Source of the DNA: SFWF01 sp045636705 | GTDB lineage: Bacteria; Bacillota; Clostridia; Oscillospirales; Acutalibacteraceae | Direction: 5' to 3' | NCBI GenBank assembly: GCA_045636705.1 | Contig: JAZTYA010000004.1 | Span: 1-17,545 of the forward strand | DNA length: 17,545 bases | Shown: positions 1 through 5,786 of the stretch, piece after piece | Layout: the number at the start of each line of letters is the position of its first letter | How positions within the stretch are numbered: the first letter of the stretch is position 1 | The notes under the pieces: model-generated | What the model was told of the DNA's origin: nothing | The model's input: only the letters and a program-made list of their open reading frames with translations | Database searches by the model: none | Made by a program: the position numbers and the translations under genes

Positions 1-1
1 C

Positions 2-1231
2 GGCTATAACGCGATGCTTCTTTCAAATGGTGTCCCGGCACAAATGTCGCTACATAGAATCATTACTGAGTTTTTGGATTTTTACCGCGAGACTATGACA
101 CGTAAATATAAGACGTTGCTCGATCGCGAGAAAAAGTCGGCGGAAGTAAGAGAGGGCCTTATGACTGCCGTGGATTGCATTGACACAATCATCGAGGTGT
201 TCCGTGGATCCACTGTTGTGGCAATAGCAAAGAAATGCCTTACTAAAGGTGTGACCGATGGTATCAAGTTCAAGACAAAAACGGCTGAAAAGCAAGCAAA
301 GAAATTCTGTTTTACCGACTTGCAAGCTGATGCTATTTTAGAGATGAAAATGCAAAAGCTTATCGGTCTTGAAGTGTCTATCCTTGAAAAAGAACTGGCG
401 AAAGCAAAGAAGAATATTGAAGTGTATTCTGGCTTGCTGTCCAGTAAGGTTAAGATGAATCATAAAATGAAGGCGGATATGCTTGAAATAAAGGATAAAT
501 ATGCTAAGAAGCGTAAGACTGAAATTGTTGATGCCGAAGCCATCGTAATCAAGAAACCTGAAATTAAAGAAGAAAAGGTTTTTGCTCTCGTTAATCGTTT
601 TGGCTATATCAAACTTGTAGATGAGGCGACATACGAGCGTAACAAGGAAAACATTCCAAACGATTATCGGAATGTTTGTGAAGTGATGAATACAGGCAAA
701 CTCTATGTATTTACCGAAGGTGGAAAATGTCATCAGATAAAAGTGATGTCTGTTCCTATAGGAAGATACAACGATAAAGGTGTACCTTTGGAACAAGTTT
801 CTGCCCTAACAGCAGAAGAGGTTGCAGTGGCGGTTATTTCTGATTATAAGCCGAAGGAAAAACTACTGTTTGTCACTCGTAAAGGATATGTGAAAAGAGT
901 TGCTATATCCGAGTTTGATACCACACGCAAAACCACTGATGCCACTAAGTTGAGCAAAGGCGATAACGTCTTGTGTGTTGCCCCTATTAAAGACAAAAAG
1001 ACAGTTGTTTTGGTGTCTGAGCAAAACAATTGCGTTGCTTTCGATTTGTCAAGTGTCAGTCTGCTCAAAAAATCAACGGTTGGTATTATCGGCATAAAAG
1101 CAACGGATAAGGACAATCTTTCTTATGCAACTGTATTAGGTGAAGAAGATGAGTTTGTTGTAAACGAAAAGAGATATACATTGTCTGAGCTTGATACAGG
1201 CAAACGAGGAACTAAAGGAAAACGAATTTAA
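2..1231 (+). CDS. Type IIA DNA topoisomerase subunit A (ParC/GyrA-like), C-terminal part
   Basis: This is the C-terminal 409 codons of a topoisomerase IV or gyrase A subunit; the frame is open to the left edge, so the catalytic Tyr half lies outside the window. The protein breaks and rejoins DNA together with a ParE/GyrB ATPase. The visible part begins just after the breakage domain. It contains the coiled-coil C-gate region (motifs FTDLQADAILEMKMQKL and IKDKYAKKRKTEIV, about residues 100-170) and then a beta-pinwheel-like domain of about 215 residues. No canonical GyrA box (QRRGGKG) is present in the first blades; a loosely similar basic KRGTKGKR motif sits at the very C-terminus. The lack of the box and the short C-terminal domain favour ParC, but GyrA cannot be excluded without the N-terminal half and a neighbouring parE/gyrB. 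The family call is certain; the paralogue is not. Confidence 0.9.
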   Translation, partial: GYNAMLLSNGVPAQMSLHRIITEFLDFYRETMTRKYKTLLDREKKSAEVREGLMTAVDCIDTIIEVFRGSTVVAIAKKCLTKGVTDGIKFKTKTAEKQAKKFCFTDLQADAILEMKMQKLIGLEVSILEKELAKAKKNIEVYSGLLSSKVKMNHKMKADMLEIKDKYAKKRKTEIVDAEAIVIKKPEIKEEKVFALVNRFGYIKLVDEATYERNKENIPNDYRNVCEVMNTGKLYVFTEGGKCHQIKVMSVPIGRYNDKGVPLEQVSALTAEEVAVAVISDYKPKEKLLFVTRKGYVKRVAISEFDTTRKTTDATKLSKGDNVLCVAPIKDKKTVVLVSEQNNCVAFDLSSVSLLKKSTVGIIGIKATDKDNLSYATVLGEEDEFVVNEKRYTLSELDTGKRGTKGKRI

Positions 1232-1262
1232 AAAGTATATAAACAAACAAGGAGGTGATTGT

Positions 1263-1898
1263 GTGGCGAGCCAATATTCAAAATTGTTGTTATCTTCGTT
1301 TGGGTTTAATAGCCCAATAATGCGAGAAAAATTCGCAAAAGTAATTTTGCAAGATGACTGCTTATCTGAAAAAAATTGTTATGCATTACCATATGCAGGG
1401 TTTGATGTAGACAAAACATTTGAAAGAGAAAAAAGAGGGCTTATAGAATTTGGGTTTAGTCCTGATAAAATAAAATTTGTAAAGAATCGTTTGGACATCG
1501 CATCTGAATCACCGGATTTCATTTATGTTCCCGGCGGGAATCCTTTTAAGTTATTACACTCAATTAAAGAAATGAACCTTGTTAATGAAATCATTGATTG
1601 CGTGAGAAATAAAGGATCTGTGTATATTGGAGTATCTGCAGGTGCAGACATCGCCACAAAAGACATTGCCTATGTTTTGCAATTAGAAGACAATAATGAA
1701 ATTAACAATGGCGATTATAAAGCGTTGGGATTAATCCATGAAAGCGTGCTTTGTCACTATGATCATTATTCTTTTGCTACGCTTAAGGCCTGCCGAGAAG
1801 TTAGTGGCGACACTATCATAACAATTAATGATGATCAACTTTTAAAATATGAAAACGGTTCTTTTGAATATGTAGGTGAAGAAAATTGTTATAACTGA
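1263..1898 (+). CDS. Peptidase S51-like (dipeptidase E / class I glutamine amidotransferase-like fold) protein
   Basis: A 211-residue protein resembling dipeptidase E-like serine peptidases. The nucleophile elbow GVSAGAD places the Ser at about residue 125. Upstream is the YVPGGNPF motif typical of the family, and His165 and His168 in LCHYDHYS are candidates for the catalytic His. There is no signal peptide or membrane segment, so it is probably cytoplasmic. PepE relatives cleave Asp-X dipeptides, but many S51-like proteins have unknown substrates, so I do not assign one. The start is GTG at 1263 because a near-perfect AAGGAGGTGA lies at 1249-1258; an earlier in-frame ATG at 1191 has no such site and overlaps the topoisomerase gene. 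It begins 31 nt after that gene and may be co-transcribed with it. It looks more AT-rich than the preceding gene, which could suggest later acquisition. Confidence 0.8.
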   Translation: MASQYSKLLLSSFGFNSPIMREKFAKVILQDDCLSEKNCYALPYAGFDVDKTFEREKRGLIEFGFSPDKIKFVKNRLDIASESPDFIYVPGGNPFKLLHSIKEMNLVNEIIDCVRNKGSVYIGVSAGADIATKDIAYVLQLEDNNEINNGDYKALGLIHESVLCHYDHYSFATLKACREVSGDTIITINDDQLLKYENGSFEYVGEENCYN

Positions 1899-1960
1899 AA
1901 AATATACACGTATTACTAACTTTAGTGTTGAGTTTTTTAATTGAGAAAACGCTTTCAAGA

Positions 1961-2001
1961 CAAAATGGCCGTCTGATTTTAAAAATCAGACGGCCATTTT
2001 G
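1961..2001. terminator. Bidirectional terminator hairpin between convergent genes
   Basis: A perfect 20-bp inverted repeat (1961-1980 against 1982-2001) with core GGCCGTCTGATTTT and one central base. It sits between the S51-like gene (+) and tnpV (-), whose stop codon is only 1 nt away. A-rich and T-rich edges allow termination in both directions. The arms are unusually perfect for a chromosomal terminator and could also mark the end of the mobile cassette. Confidence 0.85.
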
Positions 2002-2002
2002 C

Positions 2003-2386
2003 TTAAACAAACACTGATTCGTTATTTACAATTTCCGTTGCTCTTTGGCGGATGTTATTCATCCGCCCAACCCATTCCATTTGATTGTCTGCTTTGAGTT
2101 GTTCGGTCACGCCCTCACGTTCTGCCATTTGTTTAACCAAACGATTGAACGTATCTTCGGCGTCACAGTCGAGCTGCAAAAGATAATCATAAAGCGTATG
2201 TTCGCTGAGCATTTTGTTATATAAAGGTTTGCAATGCTTTTGGATGTGCTTCAAATGTCGTTGACCCCAAATACCGATTGGCTTACACTCTGGTTCATCC
2301 TCACCGGCGATGATATAATAATCACCGCACAGTTCGTATTTGAGCCTCGTTCTTTCATCTATAATATATTTCGCTAACTGTTCCAT
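2003..2386 (-). CDS. tnpV: TnpV family transposon-encoded protein
   Basis: A 127-residue homologue of TnpV, the small accessory protein carried by Tn4451/Tn4453-type mobilizable transposons and many clostridial integrative elements. Its molecular role is unknown. The family signature is visible: an N-terminal beta-rich segment (YELCGDYYI), IGIWGQRHLKHIQKH near residues 38-52, and the strongly conserved C-terminus with MEWVGRMNNIRQRATEIV. The start is ATG at 2386, seven nt after AAGGAGG; the TTG two codons upstream would touch the ribosome binding site. It is the last of three tightly packed minus-strand genes (2-nt gap after the preceding stop) and is followed at once by a strong terminator. 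No serine recombinase (TnpX), resolvase or mobilization gene is in the window, so this is a remnant or only the edge of an element. Confidence 0.88.
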   Translation of the reverse strand: MEQLAKYIIDERTRLKYELCGDYYIIAGEDEPECKPIGIWGQRHLKHIQKHCKPLYNKMLSEHTLYDYLLQLDCDAEDTFNRLVKQMAEREGVTEQLKADNQMEWVGRMNNIRQRATEIVNNESVFV

Positions 2387-2388
2387 AA

Positions 2389-2574
2389 TCAAGCCTCCTT
2401 ATATACAACTTTAAGTTTCTTTTGCTTTGAGTGGATAACCTTTAATAAAACTTCATCTAACGCATCAATACACTTTTCATCAGCAATTAGCTTGTTGCGC
2501 ATCTCGTTCATACAGTTCACGACCACCCGACGTTCAAAGTCATCCAATGCGATGTAATATTTCTTTTCCTTCAT
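2389..2574 (-). CDS. Small hypothetical protein of the TnpV cassette
   Basis: A 61-residue charged protein between the DUF6809-like gene and tnpV, with 1- and 2-nt gaps, so all three are almost certainly one transcript. The ATG is preceded by AAAGGAG seven nt upstream, which supports translation. The sequence is predicted mostly helical (ALDDFERRVVVNCMNEMRNK, then a Lys-rich tail), with no signal peptide, membrane segment or recognisable catalytic motif. From memory, similar short proteins accompany tnpV in Firmicutes mobile elements, but I cannot name a family or function. Confidence 0.72.
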   Translation of the reverse strand: MKEKKYYIALDDFERRVVVNCMNEMRNKLIADEKCIDALDEVLLKVIHSKQKKLKVVYKEA

Positions 2575-2575
2575 A

Positions 2576-2878
2576 TCAGCACTCCTTTAGCAAGTCTTTA
2601 AACGGAGCATCATCATTTACGAACGTGTCGTATGTAAACTGTGCGCCCAAGCGAAATCCCATAATAAAGCTATCAAGATTCGATTCTCCATTCACCACGC
2701 TCCATGCATTAGAAAACTCAAGGAATTTCTTTTTGCTTTCGCCCGAAAGGTTTTCGGTCAAGAAATCTTCGTTCAGCATCAAGACTTCCATTTGTTTCTG
2801 CACGGCCTTGTTTTCCTTTGTGCTCCTTGCTTGTGGATCAAGGTTGCCATAATAAAATTCTTCGATGAATTTACCCAT
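2576..2878 (-). CDS. DUF6809-like hypothetical protein of a mobile element
   Basis: A 100-residue protein that begins MGKFIEEFYYGNLDPQ and contains the pattern NGESNLDSFIMGFRLGAQF. I recognise this as the small DUF6809-type family found on clostridial integrative elements and plasmids; the family number is from memory. It is predicted all-helical and cytoplasmic, and its function is unknown. The ATG has AAAGGAGG about seven nt upstream. It is the first gene of the three-gene cassette ending in tnpV. It lies about 70 nt downstream of a strong terminator hairpin, so either a promoter sits in that gap or expression depends on readthrough from the tRNA side. Confidence 0.75.
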   Translation of the reverse strand: MGKFIEEFYYGNLDPQARSTKENKAVQKQMEVLMLNEDFLTENLSGESKKKFLEFSNAWSVVNGESNLDSFIMGFRLGAQFTYDTFVNDDAPFKDLLKEC

Positions 2879-2950
2879 AAGAATAACCTCCTTTAAGTTT
2901 CTACAGTAATTGTACTTAAAGATGGCTTAATAGTCGAATGTACCGGTATA

Positions 2951-3008
2951 AAAAGAAAAAGGGCAAGAAAAAAGAGAGAAGACTAAACCTCTCTCAATTC
3001 TCTTGCCC
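2951..3008 (-). terminator. Strong intrinsic terminator upstream of the TnpV cassette
   Basis: Read on the minus strand, the arm from 3008 down to 2990 (GGGCAAGAGAATTGAGAGA) pairs with the arm ending at 2961 (TCTCTCTTTTTTCTTGCCC). About 17 of 19 positions pair, with two T-T mismatches. A TTTTTCTTTT tract follows at 2960-2951. It lies downstream of tRNA-Pro and upstream of the DUF6809-like gene. It may end the tRNA transcript or act as an attenuator for the cassette. Confidence 0.8.
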
Positions 3009-3076
3009 GCAATGCTCGCACCTTTAGGGAACTGTCCTTAAGTGTACGACGCATTATGGTTGATTCTTTTTTTATT

Positions 3077-3153
3077 TGGTCCGAGTGACAGGAGTCGAAC
3101 CTGCGGCCTCTTGAACCCCATTCAAGCGCTCTACCAAACTGAGCCACACCCGG
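3077..3153 (-). tRNA. tRNA-Pro (anticodon GGG)
   Basis: A 77-nt tRNA on the minus strand with CCA encoded. A 7-bp acceptor stem (CCGGGTG with CACTCGG, one G-U), D arm GCTC/GAGC, anticodon stem CTTGA/TCAAG, T arm GCAGG-TTCGACT-CCTGT and discriminator A all fold correctly. The seven-base anticodon loop ATGGGGT gives anticodon GGG, which reads CCC and CCU proline codons. A TATAAT on the minus strand at 3166-3161 could be its -10 element, but it would leave almost no 5' leader and I see no good -35. The gene stands alone, with the mobile cassette on its 3' side. Confidence 0.97.
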
Positions 3154-3173
3154 ATAACTTATTATACAACGCG

Positions 3174-3392
3174 GATTATAATGGTTTTAGTTAGTCGAAA
3201 CAGTAAATCATATTACTGTTTCGACAACAAATCTTTGATTTGTTGTCAAATTTTTACAAAAATTTGACTAAACCCATTGCAATGAGTATAGCAGACAATT
3301 AAATTTTCAAGAAATTTAATTGTCTAAAGCCGATAAAATCGGCTTGTCGAAACGTTTTTTGTGTTTCGACAAACTATGCTCGTTATTATATC
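3174..3392. repeat. Nested palindrome cluster: two successive three-armed hairpin structures (MITE-like or structured RNA)
   Basis: This gene-free stretch between tRNA-Pro and HPr is almost wholly palindromic. Six hairpins follow one another: 3194-3206/3213-3225 (13 bp, GTCGAAACAGTAA arm), 3223-3233/3237-3247 (11 bp), 3245-3255/3258-3268 (up to 11 bp), 3293-3306/3312-3325 (14 bp), 3327-3334/3338-3345 (8 bp) and 3346-3353/3363-3370 (8 bp, GTCGAAAC arm). Two long-range stems enclose them in threes: 3180-3191 with 3267-3278 (11 of 12 pairs) and 3281-3291 with 3374-3384 (11 pairs, two as G-U in plus-strand RNA). The ends are imperfect inverted repeats, GATTATAAT at 3174 and, on the other strand, GATATAAT at 3392. 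No ORF or T-tract is present. It could be a MITE-like element or a structured RNA; function unknown. Confidence 0.7.
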
Positions 3393-3424
3393 ACGAAAAA
3401 TTTTAAAAATCAAGGGGTAATTTC

Positions 3425-3461
3425 AAAAAAAGTCGGTCAATATTTAAAATACTGACCGACT
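3425..3461 (-). terminator. Intrinsic terminator of the HPr gene
   Basis: A 9-bp GC-rich stem AGTCGGTCA/TGACCGACT (3461-3453 with 3439-3431 in minus orientation), extended by an AT-rich inner stem, is followed directly by seven Ts at 3431-3425. It lies 8 nt after the HPr stop codon and is textbook rho-independent. Confidence 0.92.
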
Positions 3462-3468
3462 GCAAAAA

Positions 3469-3732
3469 TTAACCCGCAAAATCAGATTCTATTAACGCAA
3501 CTAACGCATCAACAGCAACCTCTTCATCAGTACCATCTGCTATAATGCGGATAGCTGTGCCACCAACTATTCCAAGAGAAAGAACGCCGAGCAAGCTCTT
3601 TGCATTTACTCTTCTCTCTTCCTTCTCTACCCAAATTGTTGAGCGGAACTCATTTGCTTTTTGAATAAAGAAAGTAGCAGGTCTTGCATGAAGTCCAACC
3701 TGATTACGAATAACAACATCTTTAACGCACAT
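3469..3732 (-). CDS. ptsH: HPr family phosphocarrier protein
   Basis: An 87-residue HPr of normal length. His15 in QVGLHARPA is the site phosphorylated by enzyme I (PEP-dependent) and passed to PTS EIIA domains. Ser46 in NAKSLLGVLSLGI is the site used by HPr kinase/phosphorylase in Firmicutes, whose product acts as co-repressor with CcpA. Both are intact, so this is full HPr rather than Crh, which lacks His15. It is monocistronic: its own consensus-like promoter lies at 3783-3810, an AAGGAG ribosome binding site precedes ATG 3732, and a strong terminator follows. No ptsI or hprK is adjacent, so the partners must lie elsewhere. Confidence 0.95.
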   Translation of the reverse strand: MCVKDVVIRNQVGLHARPATFFIQKANEFRSTIWVEKEERRVNAKSLLGVLSLGIVGGTAIRIIADGTDEEVAVDALVALIESDFAG

Positions 3733-3782
3733 TGCAATTTCTCCTTTAGATAAGAAATTTATAGTTAAATTTAATTTACTTA

Positions 3783-3810
3783 ATTATACCACAATATATT
3801 CATCAGTCAA
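3783..3810 (-). promoter_or_regulatory. SigA-type promoter for HPr
   Basis: On the minus strand, TTGACT (3810-3805) and TATAAT (3788-3783) are separated by 16 bp, with predicted transcription start near 3776 and a leader of about 44 nt before the HPr ATG. I see no clear cre operator or leader structure. Confidence 0.78.
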
Positions 3811-3916
3811 CGGAAAAAGTGCAAGTTCTAATTTTTCGATAATACCATTTGAAAAAACGGTTCTTTTTTATGCAATATGCACAACAAAGTTAATAACTTT
3901 TAAACATTATGAAAGG

Positions 3917-4654
3917 TTATTCTTCACTTTTTAGCTTCTCTATGAATTTTTGGTCATTCTTTGTAAGATTAGCATCCTTTAATATATCGGGCCTTCTTTT
4001 TAAGGTTTCCTCGATAGATTTTTCTCTGCGCCATTTAGCGATATTGGCATGGTGTCCGCTTAAAAGCACCTCGGGAACTCGCCTTTCCATCCAAACTTCC
4101 GGCTTTGTATACTGAGGATATTCAAGAAGTCCTTCAAAGTGGCTTTCTTCGGTAAAGCAGATGTCATCAGACAAAACACCCGGTAGCATTCTGCAAACGG
4201 CATCGGCTATGGTTAGCGCAGGAAGTTCTCCGCCTGTAAGGACAAAGTCCCCTATCGAAATTTCCTCGTCAACAATTTCATCAATTACCCTTTGGTCAAC
4301 ACCCTCGTAGTGTCCGCAAAGGATAACTATTCTGTCGTACTTCGAAAGCTCAAGCGCTTTTTTCTGATTAAAGGTTGTTCCCTTTGGCGACATATAGATA
4401 AGGTGTGGCTTTTGCTCTGTTTTGCTGTCGTACAAAGAATTAAAACAGTTATAAATAGGCGCCGCCGCCATAACCATTCCCATTCCTCCGCCATAAGAGG
4501 TATCGTCAACCTTATTATGTTTATTATCTGCATAGTCGCGGATATTAACGCAAGAAAGTTCAACCTTGCCCGCCTTTTGTGCTCTGCCTATAATGCTTTC
4601 GTTCAAGACCGCTTCGCACATTTCGGGGAAAAGGGTCATTATATCAATCCTCAT
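3917..4654 (-). CDS. trmD: tRNA (guanine-N1)-methyltransferase TrmD
   Basis: A 245-residue SPOUT methyltransferase that makes m1G37 in tRNAs with G36, using S-adenosylmethionine, and so prevents +1 frameshifting. Family motifs are clear: MRIDIMTLFPEM at the N-terminus, YGGGMGMVM near residue 55, LCGHYEGVDQRV near 112, and SIGDFVLTGGELPALTIADA in the trefoil knot. Arg155 (CRMLPGV) matches catalytic Arg154 of E. coli. The residue matching catalytic Asp169 is Glu170 (FTEESHF), which is notable. The start is ATG 4654, inside the last codons of rimM (11-nt overlap); the TTG two codons earlier lies too close to the AAGGGG upstream. It is the last gene of the operon. rplS, its usual neighbour in many bacteria, is absent. 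Confidence 0.96.
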   Translation of the reverse strand: MRIDIMTLFPEMCEAVLNESIIGRAQKAGKVELSCVNIRDYADNKHNKVDDTSYGGGMGMVMAAAPIYNCFNSLYDSKTEQKPHLIYMSPKGTTFNQKKALELSKYDRIVILCGHYEGVDQRVIDEIVDEEISIGDFVLTGGELPALTIADAVCRMLPGVLSDDICFTEESHFEGLLEYPQYTKPEVWMERRVPEVLLSGHHANIAKWRREKSIEETLKRRPDILKDANLTKNDQKFIEKLKSEE

Positions 4655-5159
4655 CTTCAAAAATCCCCTTTAACGGTCTTATAACTACCTTGTCAGCATC
4701 GATATCTACCGAAATAACAACCTCATCTATACAAGGGATTAAATATTCCTTATCATCCCTTTTAACGTGCCAAACGTCGTTAGCGCCGGTAGCCGAAACG
4801 TCACTTATTTTACCCAGAACCTTGTTTGTATCGGCATCATAAACGGTACTGCCGATAATGTCCTGAATAAAATATCTGTCTTCCTCAAGCGCCACATCCT
4901 TGCGGTTTATATAGAGCACCTTGTTTCTAAGGCTTTCTGCTTTTTCTATGGTGTCTATGCCTTTAATCGAGGCAATAACTACGTTTCCGTGAGGTTTTGC
5001 CGAGGTTATATTAATAAATTCTGTACCTAGAGAATTTAGATATAGCTTTTTAAAACCACATAAAAACTCACACGAATCACACCAGGGTTGAATTCTTACC
5101 ATTCCCCTAATGCCGTGGGTTCCTACTATTTTTCCTGATTCTATAAATTCTTTTCTCAT
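4644..5159 (-). CDS. rimM: 16S rRNA processing protein RimM
   Basis: A 171-residue ribosome maturation factor that binds uS19 on the 30S head and aids late 16S processing. The N-terminal RimM beta-barrel starts with IVGTHGIRGMVRI (residues 12-24). The C-terminal PRC-barrel-like domain runs from about residue 91 (YFIQDIIGSTVYD) to 168, with GANDVWHVK and YLIPCIDEVVISVD. The start is ATG 5159, preceded by GGAG at suitable spacing. An upstream in-frame ATG at 5192 would put the start inside a terminator-like hairpin and add 11 residues not typical of RimM. It overlaps trmD by 11 nt, so the two are translationally coupled. The hairpin at 5181-5208 may reduce rimM-trmD transcription relative to the genes before it. 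Confidence 0.95.
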   Translation of the reverse strand: MRKEFIESGKIVGTHGIRGMVRIQPWCDSCEFLCGFKKLYLNSLGTEFINITSAKPHGNVVIASIKGIDTIEKAESLRNKVLYINRKDVALEEDRYFIQDIIGSTVYDADTNKVLGKISDVSATGANDVWHVKRDDKEYLIPCIDEVVISVDIDADKVVIRPLKGIFEDED

Positions 5160-5180
5160 AATTGCTCCGTTTTTTAGCAT

Positions 5181-5208
5181 AAAAACCCCCAAGGCTTTGG
5201 GGGTTTTT
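5181..5208. terminator. Strong hairpin between khpA and rimM (internal terminator/attenuator)
   Basis: A perfect 12-bp stem AAAAACCCCCAA/TTGGGGGTTTTT with a GGCT loop at 5193-5196. In the operon direction (minus) only the five Ts of the arm are available before ATGCTA, while the plus direction has an uninterrupted T-rich tract. It lies 5 nt beyond the khpA stop, so partial termination would set the ratio of the two halves of the operon. Confidence 0.8.
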
Positions 5209-5213
5209 ATTTT

Positions 5214-5447
5214 TTAGTCGATTTCAACCATTATCTTTTGGTTGGTACGTACTGCAACAGCACGCATAACGGTACGAATAGCCTTTGCTATTCTTCCCTG
5301 TTTGCCTATAACGCGGCCCATATCTTTTTCGGCTACGTGAAGATGATATACTACTACACCCTCTTCGTTAGGCTCATCAACCGTAACTGTTACTTCGCTC
5401 GGATTTTCAACTAAACCCGAAGCAACAATTGTAAGAAGCTCTTTCAT
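5214..5447 (-). CDS. khpA: KhpA, KH-domain RNA-binding protein
   Basis: A 77-residue single-KH-domain protein (YlqC in Bacillus) that in other Firmicutes pairs with KhpB/Jag and binds many RNAs, affecting cell length and septum placement. The GxxG loop is present as GKQG at residues 48-51 within VIGKQGRIAKAIR. The start ATG 5447 gives the family N-terminus MKELLTIVASGLVENP and lies eight nt after GGGAG; the TTG five codons upstream overlaps that site. Its place between rpsP and rimM is conserved in Firmicutes and supports the call. Confidence 0.95.
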   Translation of the reverse strand: MKELLTIVASGLVENPSEVTVTVDEPNEEGVVVYHLHVAEKDMGRVIGKQGRIAKAIRTVMRAVAVRTNQKIMVEID

Positions 5448-5479
5448 AAATCTATCTCCCAAAATTTTAGTTAATGAAA

Positions 5480-5722
5480 TTAAAGTACGTTAGTCTTTTT
5501 GAGAAGAGCCTTAACGGTATCAGTAGGCTGAGCACCATTAGCAATCCATTTCTTTGCCTTGTCTGCATCAATGTTGATAGCTGCAGGGTCCTTAGTGGGG
5601 TCATAAGTACCGATTTCTTCGATGAAACGACCGTCACGAGGATATCTGGAATCTGCTACAACTACACGATAAAAAGGAGCACGCTTTGCACCTAATCTAC
5701 GAAGTCTGATTTTAACTGCCAT
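5480..5722 (-). CDS. rpsP: 30S ribosomal protein bS16
   Basis: An 80-residue bS16 of typical size, binding 16S rRNA in the 30S body and needed for assembly. The N-terminus MAVKIRLRRLGAKRAPFYR and the GRFIEEIGTYDP motif are diagnostic. The ATG follows GGAGGTG. It lies 64 nt after ffh and about 30 nt before khpA in the same operon. The C-terminus (LLKKTNVL) is short, as in many Clostridia. Confidence 0.98.
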   Translation of the reverse strand: MAVKIRLRRLGAKRAPFYRVVVADSRYPRDGRFIEEIGTYDPTKDPAAINIDADKAKKWIANGAQPTDTVKALLKKTNVL

Positions 5723-5786
5723 TTTACTACACCTCCATATTGGTATTTATAAAAATTTATAAAAAAGAGTTTTTTCTCTTAATTAC

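Noticed and set aside
338..796. 152-codon open frame on the minus strand within the topoisomerase gene
   Set aside because: It lies wholly antisense to a clearly conserved coding region, has no ribosome binding site and shows no recognisable protein features.
3077..3153. tRNA-Pro 3' end as an attachment site with a duplicated copy at the far end of the cassette
   Set aside because: I looked for a repeat of the tRNA 3' segment in 1899-3076 and found none, so integration into this tRNA is not shown.
3174..3392. Hairpin cluster as a CRISPR array
   Set aside because: The palindromes differ in sequence and length, there are no regular direct repeats or spacers, and no cas genes are present.
4292..4684. 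130-codon plus-strand frame over trmD and the end of rimM
   Set aside because: It is antisense to two conserved genes and has no ribosome binding site or family features.
5160..5192. Upstream ATG (5192) as the rimM start
   Set aside because: It falls within the right-hand arm of a terminator-like hairpin, has no ribosome binding site and adds residues absent from RimM.
5758..5780. Small hairpin between ffh and rpsP as a terminator
   Set aside because: The stem is only about five pairs (AAGAG/CTCTT) with an A-rich loop, too weak to call in an operon that is normally read through.
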